A stretch of DNA of 64,000 nt from Alphaproteobacteria bacterium (GCA_017308135.1 JAFKFM010000011.1:1-64000); one strand, 5' to 3'; positions 54,162 to 63,057 are shown, counted from the stretch's first letter. Notes: generated by a model not told the origin, from the sequence alone. Numbers and translations: made by a program.

Positions 54162-55478
54162 TCATTCGCGCGGCTTAACCGGTAGCTCAATCCGAGCCTG
54201 AAGCCCACTGTCTAGACGATTGATTAGCCTGATTGATCCGCCATGCTCCACGATCGCATCGTGAGCGATTGTTAGCCCGAGACCAAAGCCGCCAGTCGCG
54301 AGATTACGCGAATCCTCAATTCTGAAAAACGGTAAGAATACCTTCTCCGTCAGTCCATCGGGAATTCCAGGGCCATCGTCATCGATTAAAACGACGATCT
54401 TATGCGCGCTTTCTTCGAGAGTTACCCGCGCCACTTTTCCATACCGTAGAGCATTGGAAACAAGATTGGCGAAAGCGCGCTTTAATTGAAGCGGGCGCCC
54501 CCAGGTGACGGCCAGGGGGGGAGCGGTGAGGCTCACTGCACCCCCTAGATCCGCAGCCTCGCTGACGATCGACTCTATAAGCGCCGTTAGGTCCAGTCGC
54601 TTGAAAGGTTCAATTGAGGCATTTCCCCTGATGAATGCCAATGTTTGGTCAATCATCTGATCCATTTCTTGAAGATCAGCGGCCATTGCGCGCTCTGTTT
54701 CACCGCTCCCGCGGTCTTCCAAGCGCAATCGCAGACGCGTAATCGGCGTCTTCAAGTCATGAGACACCGCCGCAAGAGCAAGCGTGCGTGTATCTACGAG
54801 CTTTTTTATCCGCTTTTGCATGTCGTTAAATGCACGCGATAGCTCGCGCAATTCCCTTGGGCCGACTTCGGGTACAGGCTTCCCATCGCCACCCGCGTAA
54901 AGCTTGCCGGCTGCGCTGGCGAGTATCGATAATGGCCGGGTAATCTTACGCACGAGGAGAAGGGAGACCAGTACTGTGCCGAGTACCATTAGCGTCGATG
55001 AAAGTAGTGTACCGGATTGCGAGCTTGGCTTTAGCGCAGTGGTAAAGATACCGACATTGAGCCATGTCCGGTCCGGTAAGCGCATAGAAAGAACCATGGA
55101 ATGCGGATCAATTCCTGATCCGAAAACAAGCCCTCCTTCAGCCAACTCAGGTGCAAATGCAACTATCCGAGATTCTAAGTTTCGAATTTCCAAATCTTGA
55201 TCGCTGCCCGGCACGGCCAAATAGCTGCGACCCCAATGCATATCCAATGGCCCGCCGGACAAATCATGGGCAATTCGCTCGCGGTCAGACTCAATGGCAC
55301 GCGCGACCGCGCGCTTTGCGACCACCAGTCGTTCGGCAAGTGCAAGATCGCTCGCTTGTGTCAACTCCTGATCCATTGCGAACTGATGAACCCATAAACT
55401 GGCGAGATGTGCGATACCGACCGCCAACACGAGGGTGACCATCGTGCGCGATTGTAGTGAATCAAACCACCGCATCAT
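54162..55478 (-). CDS. Sensor histidine kinase (EnvZ/CusS type)
   Basis: This 438-residue kinase has a membrane segment at 12-32, a periplasmic domain, a second segment near 159-177 (STLMVLGTVLVSLLLVRKI), a HAMP linker, HisKA with His in AAVSHDLKTPITRLRLRLE, and HATPase boxes NLVSNALRYG, DDDGPGIP and GGFGLGLTIAHDAI. Its start overlaps the stop of the response-regulator gene by four bases. By position beside the oxidase/cupredoxin operon it is likely to respond to periplasmic copper, but no Met/His-rich sensor loop is obvious. Confidence 0.92.
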   Translation of the reverse strand: MMRWFDSLQSRTMVTLVLAVGIAHLASLWVHQFAMDQELTQASDLALAERLVVAKRAVARAIESDRERIAHDLSGGPLDMHWGRSYLAVPGSDQDLEIRNLESRIVAFAPELAEGGLVFGSGIDPHSMVLSMRLPDRTWLNVGIFTTALKPSSQSGTLLSSTLMVLGTVLVSLLLVRKITRPLSILASAAGKLYAGGDGKPVPEVGPRELRELSRAFNDMQKRIKKLVDTRTLALAAVSHDLKTPITRLRLRLEDRGSGETERAMAADLQEMDQMIDQTLAFIRGNASIEPFKRLDLTALIESIVSEAADLGGAVSLTAPPLAVTWGRPLQLKRAFANLVSNALRYGKVARVTLEESAHKIVVLIDDDGPGIPDGLTEKVFLPFFRIEDSRNLATGGFGLGLTIAHDAIVEHGGSIRLINRLDSGLQARIELPVKPRE

Positions 55479-56206
55479 TCGCGTCTGGTCTCCGCCATCA
55501 ACATGTAACCCGCTCCCCGGATGGTCTTGATAACTCCGCCTTCTGAATCCGACGATCGCAGCTTCCGCCGAAGCCGACTGATCTGCACGTCGATGGCGCG
55601 ATCGAATGAATGCGGTTCACGATTTCTCGCCGCATCAAGAAGGTAGTCGCGCGACAGAACGCGGCGCGGCGCTTCCAAAAACGTTAACAACAAGTCATAC
55701 TCTCCAGTGGTGAGATCGACGGACACGCCAGTCGGATCGGCTAATTCTCGGCGCAGCGTATTGAGCCGCCAACCATCGAACTCTATCGTTCCTCCGATAA
55801 TTCCCATTGGCGCTGCGGTTCGATCGGATCCCGTACGCCGCAGAACCGCCTTGATACGCGCCAACAACTCGCGCGAGCCGAAGGGTTTGGAAAGATAATC
55901 GTCGGCGCCCAGCTCCAAGCCGAGAACTCGGTCCGCTTCATCGCCCTTCGCGGTTAGCATCACAACTGGTGTGGATCGCGTTGCACGAATCTCTTTGCAC
56001 AGATCAAGCCCGCTTCGTCCTGGCAGCATCAAGTCGAGCACGATCAGATCCACGGGGGAATGACGGAGCGCTTCCCACATTTCGGCGCCATTGCGCGCGA
56101 TCGTCACTCTATAGCTATCGGCTCGAAGCGATTTAGCGACTAAGCGCCCAAGCTGGATGTCGTCATCGACGATAAGAATGTGTGGTGTTGCGACGCCGAT
56201 CGACAT
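55475..56206 (-). CDS. OmpR-family response regulator
   Basis: This 243-residue regulator has a receiver domain with acidic pocket DDD (residues 14-16), phospho-acceptor D58 in LIVLDLMLPGRSG, and Lys in LSKPFGSREL. The C-terminal winged helix contains DLTTGEYDLLLTFLEAP and AIDVQISRLRRKL. It is cotranscribed with the kinase and divergent from the periplasmic copper operon that starts at 56376, which it probably activates through the 169-bp intergenic region. I could not identify a defined CopR/CusR box there. Confidence 0.93.
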   Translation of the reverse strand: MSIGVATPHILIVDDDIQLGRLVAKSLRADSYRVTIARNGAEMWEALRHSPVDLIVLDLMLPGRSGLDLCKEIRATRSTPVVMLTAKGDEADRVLGLELGADDYLSKPFGSRELLARIKAVLRRTGSDRTAAPMGIIGGTIEFDGWRLNTLRRELADPTGVSVDLTTGEYDLLLTFLEAPRRVLSRDYLLDAARNREPHSFDRAIDVQISRLRRKLRSSDSEGGVIKTIRGAGYMLMAETRRE

Positions 56207-56375
56207 CTCAAAAATCTCCCTGAAATCGGTCCGTAGTCTGCCTCGTCAACATGCAAGGTCAAGCGCGCCTAATACGACGGCGAAACAAATTGTTACGGAT
56301 CAGACAGCCTAGCGCAATGGAGGAGGAGGACATTCTACTCGATTTATCGGATTGGTCTCCTGGCAGAAGGAACTT

Positions 56376-56669
56376 GTGAAGGTGAAGGCAAATTATCTCT
56401 CCGCGACCGCGATCGGATCAGTGCTCTTGGCGTTTTCGACGCTCGCCGTTGCTCAACAGCCCACATCAAGCCCTTCTGCGCCTTCAGTTCCTTCTACGCC
56501 TTCGGTTGTTGTGCATCCTTTAGTGGTATCTCCGATGCCTATCAGTCGCGATCCTGCGTTCGTTGCCCCTCCACCTGTTCGCGATGAGGCGGAAGTCGAG
56601 TGGCGTACCGCCAATGACGAGGCTGCCAGATTGGGTGGCCATGTCGGACAACTGCGCGGCCGTCGATAG
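56376..56669 (+). CDS. Small secreted Pro/Ser-rich protein
   Basis: The GTG at 56376, preceded by AAGGA, gives 97 residues starting MKVKANYLSATAIGSVLLAFSTLAVAQ, a signal peptide. An in-frame TTG at 56352 is less likely. The mature protein has a Pro/Ser/Val-rich linker (SSPSAPSVPSTPSVVVHPLVVSP) and a charged C-terminus (AEVEWRTANDEAARLGGHVGQLRGRR). No domain is recognised. It heads the operon that continues with the TolC-like gene 36 bp later, so a periplasmic role in copper handling is inferred from context. Confidence 0.65.
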   Translation: MKVKANYLSATAIGSVLLAFSTLAVAQQPTSSPSAPSVPSTPSVVVHPLVVSPMPISRDPAFVAPPPVRDEAEVEWRTANDEAARLGGHVGQLRGRR

Positions 56670-56705
56670 TTCCCATTCATACAGACGAATGATGACGAGA
56701 ATCTC

Positions 56706-58088
56706 ATGAACCTGATTGGTGTCACCGCCCCGAATCTCCCGAAGCTTATGTCCGTCGCTTTTGGCGTATTGCTTCTTGCCGGTTGCGCTGCGCAGCCAAC
56801 TTCACTTTCGGGCGCTGGTTCGACGGCGCCCGTGGCCACACAAATGGCAAGATCGGGTTGGATAGCGACCTACGCGGATGATCCGTCCGTAGCCGCAGCA
56901 ACGAGAAACATTCTCTCACGTGAGCTCGATGCGGATACGGCTGTGCGCCTAATGTTCCTTACCAACACGGCATTGCAGCGTAGGTATTTGGAGTACCGCA
57001 TCGACCCGGCGCGCATTGCCGAGGCCGCGACGCGTTCGCATGGTTCCGGCCCGCTGGAGCTTCAGATTGCAACTGAAATAATGGGGTCGGTACGGCGCGC
57101 GGGCAATCAAGTTGACGCACTGAAGTTCGAGGGAGTGCGTCTCGACGTCGCTGCCGACTTTGTGCGCGCCGCGCTCGATGTGCGCCGGGCGTATATCGCA
57201 GCGGTGGCTGCGAAGCGAAACGCTGAATTATCCCTGGATCTGAAAACCGCTGCGGAAGCATCCGCTGAACTCAGTCGGCGAATGGCGCGAGTCGGGAACT
57301 GGCCTCGGATCAACGAGTTTAAGGAAGCGGCAGCGTTGGGCGAGGTCAGCGTACAAGCCGGCAAGACGCGTCAAGCTGCCGTGGCGGCGCGTGAGCGGCT
57401 GACCCGGTTGCTCGGGCTCTCCGGGGAGTTGGCGGTCTATAAGCTGCCGAGCGTGCTCGCACCGCTTCCGTCCGAGCCAGCGGCGAGCGAAAATCCCGAT
57501 TCTTCTGTTCTGGTCAAGCGACTTGATCTTCGCGCGCAGCTATTTGATATCGCGGCCGAAGTTCGTGATCTCGAGATTGAAGGATTCGGCGACGGCGCGT
57601 TGCTGACGTCCGCGCGTTTCGTTTCCCTTCCCGGCGTGATGTCTCTGTCGGGTGAAATAACAAAGGATGTACGCGTACCGATCTATGACCTTAGCGTTCA
57701 AAGTGGTTCATCCCGATCGGCTGATATGATGGGTTCGCTTACGCGGTTGTCATCCGCAGTCGTCCAAGCCGAAGCTGATCTGCGTGAATCTGAGATGGGA
57801 AGGCGAACGGCCTATGACATAGCCGCGTATCAAACGCGCGAAGCTGTTCCATTGTACGTGCGGATGCTCGATGACGCGACGTTGCGATACAACGGAATGC
57901 TGATTGGTGTGTTCGATCTTCTGGCGGCGGCGCGTGCCCGCACGACTGCGGAAATGGCGGCAGCGGAAGCCTTGCGAGATTATTGGATCTCGGCAGCAGA
58001 TTCGATCAATGCATTGCTTGTCGGAGGCTTCGTGAGTACCGCCGCGGCCGCCGAGGTAAGCCCTTCAGGGGCGCCCGCGCAGCACTGA
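56706..58088 (+). CDS. TolC-family outer-membrane lipoprotein
   Basis: This 460-residue protein has a lipobox LLLAGC near residue 27. The remaining sequence has long Ala/Arg/Glu-rich helices (AADFVRAALDVRRAYIAAVAAKRNAEL, AEASAELSRRMARVGNWPRINEF, RERLTRLLGL) with the TolC/OEP pattern. A gap of 46 bp separates it from the oxidase gene. TolC-like proteins found beside multicopper oxidases may serve as an outer-membrane conduit. No RND pump or membrane-fusion protein gene is present in the window, so a classical efflux trio is not formed here. Confidence 0.82.
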   Translation: MNLIGVTAPNLPKLMSVAFGVLLLAGCAAQPTSLSGAGSTAPVATQMARSGWIATYADDPSVAAATRNILSRELDADTAVRLMFLTNTALQRRYLEYRIDPARIAEAATRSHGSGPLELQIATEIMGSVRRAGNQVDALKFEGVRLDVAADFVRAALDVRRAYIAAVAAKRNAELSLDLKTAAEASAELSRRMARVGNWPRINEFKEAAALGEVSVQAGKTRQAAVAARERLTRLLGLSGELAVYKLPSVLAPLPSEPAASENPDSSVLVKRLDLRAQLFDIAAEVRDLEIEGFGDGALLTSARFVSLPGVMSLSGEITKDVRVPIYDLSVQSGSSRSADMMGSLTRLSSAVVQAEADLRESEMGRRTAYDIAAYQTREAVPLYVRMLDDATLRYNGMLIGVFDLLAAARARTTAEMAAAEALRDYWISAADSINALLVGGFVSTAAAAEVSPSGAPAQH

Positions 58089-58134
58089 TCCGTCGCGCAT
58101 CTTTCAACCGTTCAAACGCTTCCAGGAGTTAAAC

Positions 58135-59418
58135 ATGTTTTCGCGACGTGGCTTCTTTGGCGCATCCGCTGCCGGTGTTCTTGGTGCTGGAATCGTGGCC
58201 AAAACAAGCATGGGATCCGTCCCTGAGGCACAAGTTCGAGACAACGCGTTAGGAGCGGGTCCGCTTCGCCCGCGCGATGGCCGTCCTTACAATCCGGTCG
58301 TAACGCTTAATGGCTGGTCATTACCTTGGCGTATGCGGGACGGCTGGAAGGAGTTTCATCTCGTAGCGGAGCCTGTGACTCGCGAACTAGCGCCCGGAAT
58401 GGTTGCGAACCTCTGGGGGTACAATGGACAAAGTCCCGGACCGACCATCGAATGTGTCGAAGGAGATAAAGTTCGCATCTTCGTAACGAACAAGCTTCCC
58501 GAACATACAACGATTCACTGGCATGGCATCTTGTTGCCTAACGGTATGGACGGCGTTGGTGGATTGACTCAGCCGCATATCCCAGTCGGGAAGACTTACG
58601 TCTATGAGTTCACGATGAAGAAGAGCGGGACGTTCATGTATCACCCGCACGCAGATGAGATGGTTCAGATGTCGATGGGCATGATGGGCTTTTTTGTCGT
58701 GCACCCTCGAGATCCGAGTCAATACGCCGTCGATCGCGATTTCGTTTTCCTGCTTAACGCTTTCGATATCGAGCCGGGATCTAAGACGCCGAAGAATTCG
58801 ACGATGCTTGATTTCAATCTTTGGACTTGGAATTCGCGCGTTTTCCCAGGGATCGATCCTCTGGTCGTTCGGAAAGGCGATCGGGTACGCATCCGCGCCG
58901 GCAATTTGACCATGACAAACCACCCGATCCATCTGCACGGATACGATTTTGTCGTGAGCGGAACTGACGGAGGGTGGGTGCCACCTTCGGCGCGTTGGCC
59001 CGAGGTCAGCGCGGACATCGGTGTCGGCGCCATGCGCGCGATTGAGTTCGTTGCGGACGAACCTGGCGATTGGGCAATCCATTGCCACAAGTCGCACCAC
59101 ACTATGAACGCCATGGGGCACGACGTTCCAACAATGATCGGCGTCGATCATCGCGACGTGATCCACAAAGTCCTCAAGGTCGCTCCGGACTACATGGTGA
59201 TGGGTGAGCGGGGGATGGCGGACATGCAGGAAATGGAGATGCCGATTCCTGATAACACGCTGCCGATGATGACCGGTCGAGGACCGTTCGGACCGATTGA
59301 AATGGGCGGGATGTTCTCGGTCGTAAAGGTACGCGAAGGCCTCGCGCGCGATGACTACAAGGATCCGGGTTGGTTCAAGCACCCGGCCGGCACCGTTGCC
59401 TACGAGTGGCGAGGCTAA
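58135..59418 (+). CDS. Multicopper oxidase
   Basis: This 427-residue periplasmic oxidase has a Tat signal (MFSRRGFFGASAAGVLGAG). The copper motifs are complete: H128-W-H-G, H170-P-H-A-D, H263-P-I-H-L-H-G and H316-C317-H318-KSH-H322-TMNA-M327, the last giving the type 1 Cys and axial Met. Such enzymes oxidise Cu(I) to Cu(II) with O2 in the periplasm. It is followed by the cupredoxin (45 bp) and CusF-like (29 bp) genes. A decayed copy of the same three-gene block lies at 39576-41198. Confidence 0.93.
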   Translation: MFSRRGFFGASAAGVLGAGIVAKTSMGSVPEAQVRDNALGAGPLRPRDGRPYNPVVTLNGWSLPWRMRDGWKEFHLVAEPVTRELAPGMVANLWGYNGQSPGPTIECVEGDKVRIFVTNKLPEHTTIHWHGILLPNGMDGVGGLTQPHIPVGKTYVYEFTMKKSGTFMYHPHADEMVQMSMGMMGFFVVHPRDPSQYAVDRDFVFLLNAFDIEPGSKTPKNSTMLDFNLWTWNSRVFPGIDPLVVRKGDRVRIRAGNLTMTNHPIHLHGYDFVVSGTDGGWVPPSARWPEVSADIGVGAMRAIEFVADEPGDWAIHCHKSHHTMNAMGHDVPTMIGVDHRDVIHKVLKVAPDYMVMGERGMADMQEMEMPIPDNTLPMMTGRGPFGPIEMGGMFSVVKVREGLARDDYKDPGWFKHPAGTVAYEWRG

Positions 59419-59462
59419 AGACTTCGAAATAAACATCTGAAACGGATAAAGGAAACTATTAG

Positions 59463-59960
59463 ATGAAAAACGCTCCATCTCTTTCGGCAGTCGCTCTCGC
59501 GATCTCGGTTTCGACTTTGGCTGCCCTATCCTTCATGTCGCCATCCGTCGCAAGCCCTGGTCATTCTGATGGAAACAACAAGGTTTCTCCGATGGGCAAG
59601 GCTGGGGACCCCGCTAAAGTCACGCGAACGATCCAAGTCGAGATGAACGACAATATGCGCTTTGTTCCGAATTCCATTACTGTTCGCGCAAATGAGACTG
59701 TTCGGTTCATTGTTCGAAATGTCGGACAAGTGCCGCACGAAATGATGCTCGGAACGCAGAAGGATTTAGTCGAGCACGCGAAGGTCATGCAGAACATGCC
59801 TACCATGGAACATGAAGAAGACGGTGCCGTTTCGGTGGAGCCGGGCGGCACCCGCGAGATGATCTGGCAATTCGGCCGCGCGGCTAACTTTAAGTTTGGC
59901 TGCCTGAAGCCGGGGCATTTCGAGCAGGGCATGGTTGGTAATCTGACGATTCAGCGTTAA
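59463..59960 (+). CDS. Cupredoxin-like periplasmic protein
   Basis: This 165-residue protein has a signal peptide (MKNAPSLSAVALAISVSTLAALSFMSPSVA) and a blue-copper fold. The type 1 ligands are apparent: His in NVGQVPHEMML, then Cys, His and Met in FGCLKPGHFEQGM. A Met/His-bearing insertion (EHAKVMQNMPTMEHEED) may bind extra copper. It probably carries electrons or copper to or from the adjacent multicopper oxidase. Confidence 0.88.
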   Translation: MKNAPSLSAVALAISVSTLAALSFMSPSVASPGHSDGNNKVSPMGKAGDPAKVTRTIQVEMNDNMRFVPNSITVRANETVRFIVRNVGQVPHEMMLGTQKDLVEHAKVMQNMPTMEHEEDGAVSVEPGGTREMIWQFGRAANFKFGCLKPGHFEQGMVGNLTIQR

Positions 59961-59988
59961 TCCTTAAGGCCAAAACGGGAGAGAAATC

Positions 59989-60309
59989 ATGCTTGATGAG
60001 ACGCTTCCATCGGTCTCCAGGCGGCTTGCGCTCGCGATGGCGCTGTTTGTTGGCTTCAAAAGTTTAGCAGGACGCGCTCAGACAAATTCCAAGACGGAGG
60101 GAGAAGTTCGGCGTGTCAATCTCGCCGAAAACAAAGTTACGTTGCGTCATGGTCCTATTGATTCACTGGATATGCCGGGGATGACAATGATCTTCACCGC
60201 CCGTGATCCGGGGAAGCTGTCCACCTTGAACGTAGGTGATAAAGTCAGATTTACGGCAGAGATCAAAGATGGAGTGTTTTACGTGACGGAGATTGAAAAA
60301 TATCAATGA
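59989..60309 (+). CDS. CusF-like periplasmic copper-binding protein, copy 2
   Basis: This 106-residue protein has an N-terminal hydrophobic segment (RLALAMALFVGFKSLAGRA) and the CusF core GEVRRVNLAENKVTLRHGPI then DMPGMTM. By alignment with E. coli CusF, the ligands H36, M47 and M49 are kept while Trp44 is Met. It would shuttle Cu(I) in the periplasm. It closes the oxidase-cupredoxin-CusF set. Confidence 0.87.
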   Translation: MLDETLPSVSRRLALAMALFVGFKSLAGRAQTNSKTEGEVRRVNLAENKVTLRHGPIDSLDMPGMTMIFTARDPGKLSTLNVGDKVRFTAEIKDGVFYVTEIEKYQ

Positions 60310-60714
60310 TCCGGAACTTGCATTCTGCCACTGACAGGAATGGAGAAAGCAATATCCTGCGTTAGGATATCGCGAGACAAGCGATAGTTCTGATCTGATT
60401 GACCGCATGATTTCGATTGGCGCTCTCGCACGGCGTTCGCGATCTTGGGATGGTCATGATTGTAGTGGTCGCTTACGTCGTCACCATCTACACCGACATC
60501 GTGGTTTCTGTGTCCACAACCGTCCCGTACCTGACGAGAAACTATTTGCTGAGCAGTACGAAAGTCGCCGCCACGGCCCAAGGTGATTTCTCTCCGGTCT
60601 ATTGTAAGCGTCGTATGCTGACTCTTGTATCGGCGGATGGTGTGCGCGGTGGAATATCCTGGGATGCGCACGGGCGTAAGGGCCGTCCTTAAGTGCGCTC
60701 TTAAGGACAGATCG
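60310..60714. other. Stretch without a supported gene, with an inverted repeat
   Basis: No recognisable product is encoded in about 400 bp. At 60685-60708 there is a perfect inverted repeat GTCCTTAAG-TGCGCT-CTTAAGGAC. It lies just before the IS66-like remnant, and GTAAGGGCC at 60676 resembles the GTAAGC-type termini of IS66 elements, so this may be the left end of that element. Confidence 0.45.
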
Positions 60715-60980
60715 ATGATGCGCGGCGAGATTTTGGAAGACCGGGAGCGGCAGCGGCGCTAGAGCGAAGACGAGAGGACAGCGACGCTAGCGGAAGGAGG
60801 CGGGGCTTGGCAAATCGCCACGTGAAGCGCCGGTGCTGCTGATGGGCTCGGCCGCGCCAGCCGAGACGCCGTCGATGGCAACGCTGCCCGTGCCGTTAAT
60901 CGAGATCGAAATGAAGGGAGTGCGGGTTCGGCTGTCGGGTAACGTGACGGCATCGACGGTGATGTGTAAGCATCGTCAGG
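60715..60980 (+). pseudogene. IS66-family tnpA remnant
   Basis: From ATG 60715 the frame reads MMRGEILEDRERQRR, stop (TAG where a Trp is expected), SEDERTATLAEGGGAWQIAT, stop: the N-terminal HTH part of IS66 TnpA. A different frame downstream reads LPVPLIEIEMKGVRVRLSGNV, matching the IS66 TnpA C-terminus. Stops, a deletion and a frameshift make it non-functional. No tnpB or tnpC follows. Confidence 0.7.
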
Positions 60981-60997
60981 CTCACACGGTTGACGGC

Positions 60998-61071
60998 TTG
61001 TGTGCCCATGGCGAACAATTCGCCGGTACGATTGATTGGATGGCTGGCGAATTGTTGCCATGGGCACACAA
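60998..61071. repeat. Long imperfect inverted repeat
   Basis: Arms 60998-61024 and 61046-61071 are complementary over 26 bp with one extra G in the left arm (CCATGGCGAACAATTCGCC against CCATGGCAACAATTCGCC) and a 21-base spacer. It lies between the IS66 remnant and the DUF1232 gene. No T-run follows, so it is not an obvious intrinsic terminator. Confidence 0.75.
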
Positions 61072-61110
61072 ACCAGCGCCAGTAGCGGCTAAAGCCAGAG
61101 CGGACGCGGG

Positions 61111-61506
61111 ATGACGGCCTCGAGTTGGAAAATACGGCTGCGCCAATGGGCGCGCTTCATTAAGCGTGACGTGACGGCGTTATGGGTAGCCGCTGGCGAT
61201 CCTCGAACTCCGCTTGCCGCCAAAGTTGTTGCGGTAGTGATAGCTGCCTATGCGCTCTCTCCGATTGACCTGATTCCCGACTTCGTTCCTGTGCTCGGCT
61301 ATCTCGACGACATTATTATCGTTCCGCTCGGCATCATGCTGGCTGTTCGGCTCATCCCAGTGGCACTGCTCGAGGAGTTCCGGGGCCGGGCTGCCGAGAT
61401 GATCGAACGGCCTATAAGCCGTGCCGGCCTGGCGATCATCATTACGATATGGATCGCGGCCGCAGGCTCACTCCTTTGGTGGGTTTGGTACAGCGTAACA
61501 AGCTGA
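61111..61506 (+). CDS. DUF1232 (YkvA-like) membrane protein
   Basis: This 131-residue protein has the DUF1232 signature YALSPIDLIPDFVPVLGYLDDIIIVPLGI, described here as residues around 50-75, and a C-terminal membrane segment (AGLAIIITIWIAAAGSLLWWVW). The family is widespread and uncharacterised. A fragment similar to its C-terminus occurs at 63185-63268. It lies in the opposite direction to the fluoride operon. Confidence 0.88.
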   Translation: MTASSWKIRLRQWARFIKRDVTALWVAAGDPRTPLAAKVVAVVIAAYALSPIDLIPDFVPVLGYLDDIIIVPLGIMLAVRLIPVALLEEFRGRAAEMIERPISRAGLAIIITIWIAAAGSLLWWVWYSVTS

Positions 61507-61598
61507 GAAAATGCCTCGATACGCCTCATGCTGCATTCTGTCGGCCGCGGCTCCGAATTGATGGCGCAAGTTATGCGCCTCGGCAAATGGCTTGTAGT

Positions 61599-61973
61599 TC
61601 AGAAGACCGTTCGTGCAAACCAGAGCCCGACGAATAGCGCCAGTACGGAACCCGCCACTGACAGCCCGCCATAGATGGCCGCGCCGGCAAGATCGCCGCG
61701 CTCGAGGAGAACCGAAACGTCGAGCGAGAAGGCCGAGAACGTCGTAAAGCCGCCCAGAATGCCGGTGGTGAGGAAAAGGCGGGTTGCTTGTGCGGCATCC
61801 CCCCTGAACGCGAGATAGCCGACGATCAAACCCATCATCAGCGAACCCGCAAGGTTCACAAACATGGTTCCGAATGGCAGTGATGTTCCGAACAGTCGAG
61901 GCGCAATAATGTTGACGCCATGACGCAGGGACCCGCCGATCCCTGCGCCCAAAAAGACGATCAAGTAGCTCAA
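61599..61973 (-). CDS. crcB: CrcB/Fluc fluoride channel
   Basis: This 124-residue protein starts at TTG 61973, chosen because AAGGAG lies 7 bases upstream and it gives the family's normal length. Four membrane segments are present with GGSLRHGVN, FGTMFVNLAGSLMMG (the conserved Asn) and TGILGGFTTFSAFSLD (the conserved Phe/Thr/Ser channel segment). Fluc channels are dual-topology dimers that let F- leak out of the cell. It is the last gene of an operon preceded by a fluoride riboswitch. Confidence 0.93.
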   Translation of the reverse strand: MSYLIVFLGAGIGGSLRHGVNIIAPRLFGTSLPFGTMFVNLAGSLMMGLIVGYLAFRGDAAQATRLFLTTGILGGFTTFSAFSLDVSVLLERGDLAGAAIYGGLSVAGSVLALFVGLWFARTVF

Positions 61974-61989
61974 GTGCGTTCTCCTTCGA

Positions 61990-62205
61990 CTACCGCCGGA
62001 TACGGCGGCTGCCACGGGCAACGCTCGCCAGCAGCACCAAGACGCATCCGGCCAACAGAATGACGCCAATGACGAGCGCGGCGATGTCGGTATAGGCCGC
62101 CATGACGCCGCATCCGGCTATGACGGCGAGTATGGCGACAGCGAGAAACTCGTCGTCGACGAAGAGACCGACCAACTCGCGAAATATGAGGCTCAGGACG
62201 TTCAT
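61990..62205 (-). CDS. Small two-span membrane protein of the fluoride operon
   Basis: This 71-residue protein starts at ATG 62205, which overlaps the stop of the COG4280-like gene by four bases. Two hydrophobic segments are clear (FLAVAILAVIAGCGVMAAYT; ALVIGVILLAGCVLVLLASVA), followed by a basic end (GSRRIRR). No family is recognised. Placement between the COG4280-like gene and crcB, with coupled translation, implies a role in fluoride response. Confidence 0.75.
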   Translation of the reverse strand: MNVLSLIFRELVGLFVDDEFLAVAILAVIAGCGVMAAYTDIAALVIGVILLAGCVLVLLASVARGSRRIRR

Positions 62206-62957
62206 TGCGCGACCTCCGAGTTGCTGCGCTTCGCAAGCGAAACCCCGAATACGCCGACCGCCAGAAACACTGCGGCGAACACGAGGATGGCCGCATCGTG
62301 GCCAGGCCACTCGACGCCAAGACCTTCGCCGGTCCAGAAGATACCGAACGCCGACAGCATGACGCCGACCCCGAACTTGAGCGTGTTCTCGGGCACGCGG
62401 GCGAGCGGCCGGTGCACGATCAGTCCGACGGCCAGTACCAGTATGCAAGCCGCGAGCGCACCGAGGCTTGCAGGCCAAAGAAGGTCCCGGCCAGCGCCAA
62501 CGGCAATGACGATGAACACGACCTCGATGCCTTCGAGAACGACGGCCTTGAATGCCGTCAAACCGGCGATCCAATCGAGATGCGCCTCCTTGCGCCGGAC
62601 GGCATCGGTCAGATGCGCGGTCTCCTCGGTGAAGGCTGCGGCCTCGTCGTGAAGAGCGATGATCCCTGCGGCCCGCAGGATCGCCTTGCGAAGCCAACGC
62701 AGCCCGAACAGCAGCAAAAGCGTGCCAACAACGAGCTGGAGCACATGAATCGGAATCCGGTCGAGGACAGGACCGAGGGCGATGACGAGCAGCACCAATA
62801 CCGCGAGGCCGATGCCGGTGCCGATAAACGCGGGCCGCCATCCGCGCACCGTCCCGACGGCAAGGACGATCGTGAACGCCTCCACGACTTCGACCATCGA
62901 TCCCAAGAAGGCGGCCGTTATCGCCGGCCCAGCGGTTGCCCAAGACTCCATACGCAT
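62202..62957 (-). CDS. COG4280-like membrane protein under fluoride-riboswitch control
   Basis: This 251-residue protein has about six to seven membrane segments in two related halves, each carrying an acidic membrane motif: SMVEVVEAFTIVLAVG and VVLEGIEVVFIVIAVG. This resembles COG4280 proteins and, more distantly, ion-transport families with repeated E-x-x-E motifs (such as FTR1 REGLE). The start is ATG 62957, or 62951. It is the first gene after a fluoride riboswitch and is coupled to the small membrane protein and crcB. A transport role related to fluoride toxicity is inferred. Confidence 0.8.
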   Translation of the reverse strand: MRMESWATAGPAITAAFLGSMVEVVEAFTIVLAVGTVRGWRPAFIGTGIGLAVLVLLVIALGPVLDRIPIHVLQLVVGTLLLLFGLRWLRKAILRAAGIIALHDEAAAFTEETAHLTDAVRRKEAHLDWIAGLTAFKAVVLEGIEVVFIVIAVGAGRDLLWPASLGALAACILVLAVGLIVHRPLARVPENTLKFGVGVMLSAFGIFWTGEGLGVEWPGHDAAILVFAAVFLAVGVFGVSLAKRSNSEVAQ

Positions 62958-63026
62958 GCCCTCGTTCTGGGCCGCGAAGCTGCTTCCTATCGAACTGTCC
63001 GGGCTGGGTGGAGTGCTCGCAATAGG

Positions 63027-63057
63027 CTCCTACCAGCGTCGAAACGCTCGGTAGGAG
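63027..63057 (-). promoter_or_regulatory. Expression-platform hairpin of the fluoride riboswitch
   Basis: In the minus-strand transcript CUCCUACC pairs with GGUAGGAG and AGCGU with ACGCU around a UUCG loop, with one bulged G. The 5' arm is the same CUCCUAC used in the aptamer pseudoknot, so the two folds exclude each other. No U-run follows the hairpin. Confidence 0.7.

Noticed and set aside
56207..56375. A CopR/CusR-type operator between the response regulator and the periplasmic copper operon
   Set aside because: Control is likely from the layout, but no convincing direct or inverted repeat of the known box types was found by eye.
60417..60692. A 91-residue frame with a hydrophobic N-terminus
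   Set aside because: No ribosome-binding site or family resemblance was found, and it runs into the end region of an IS66-like remnant.
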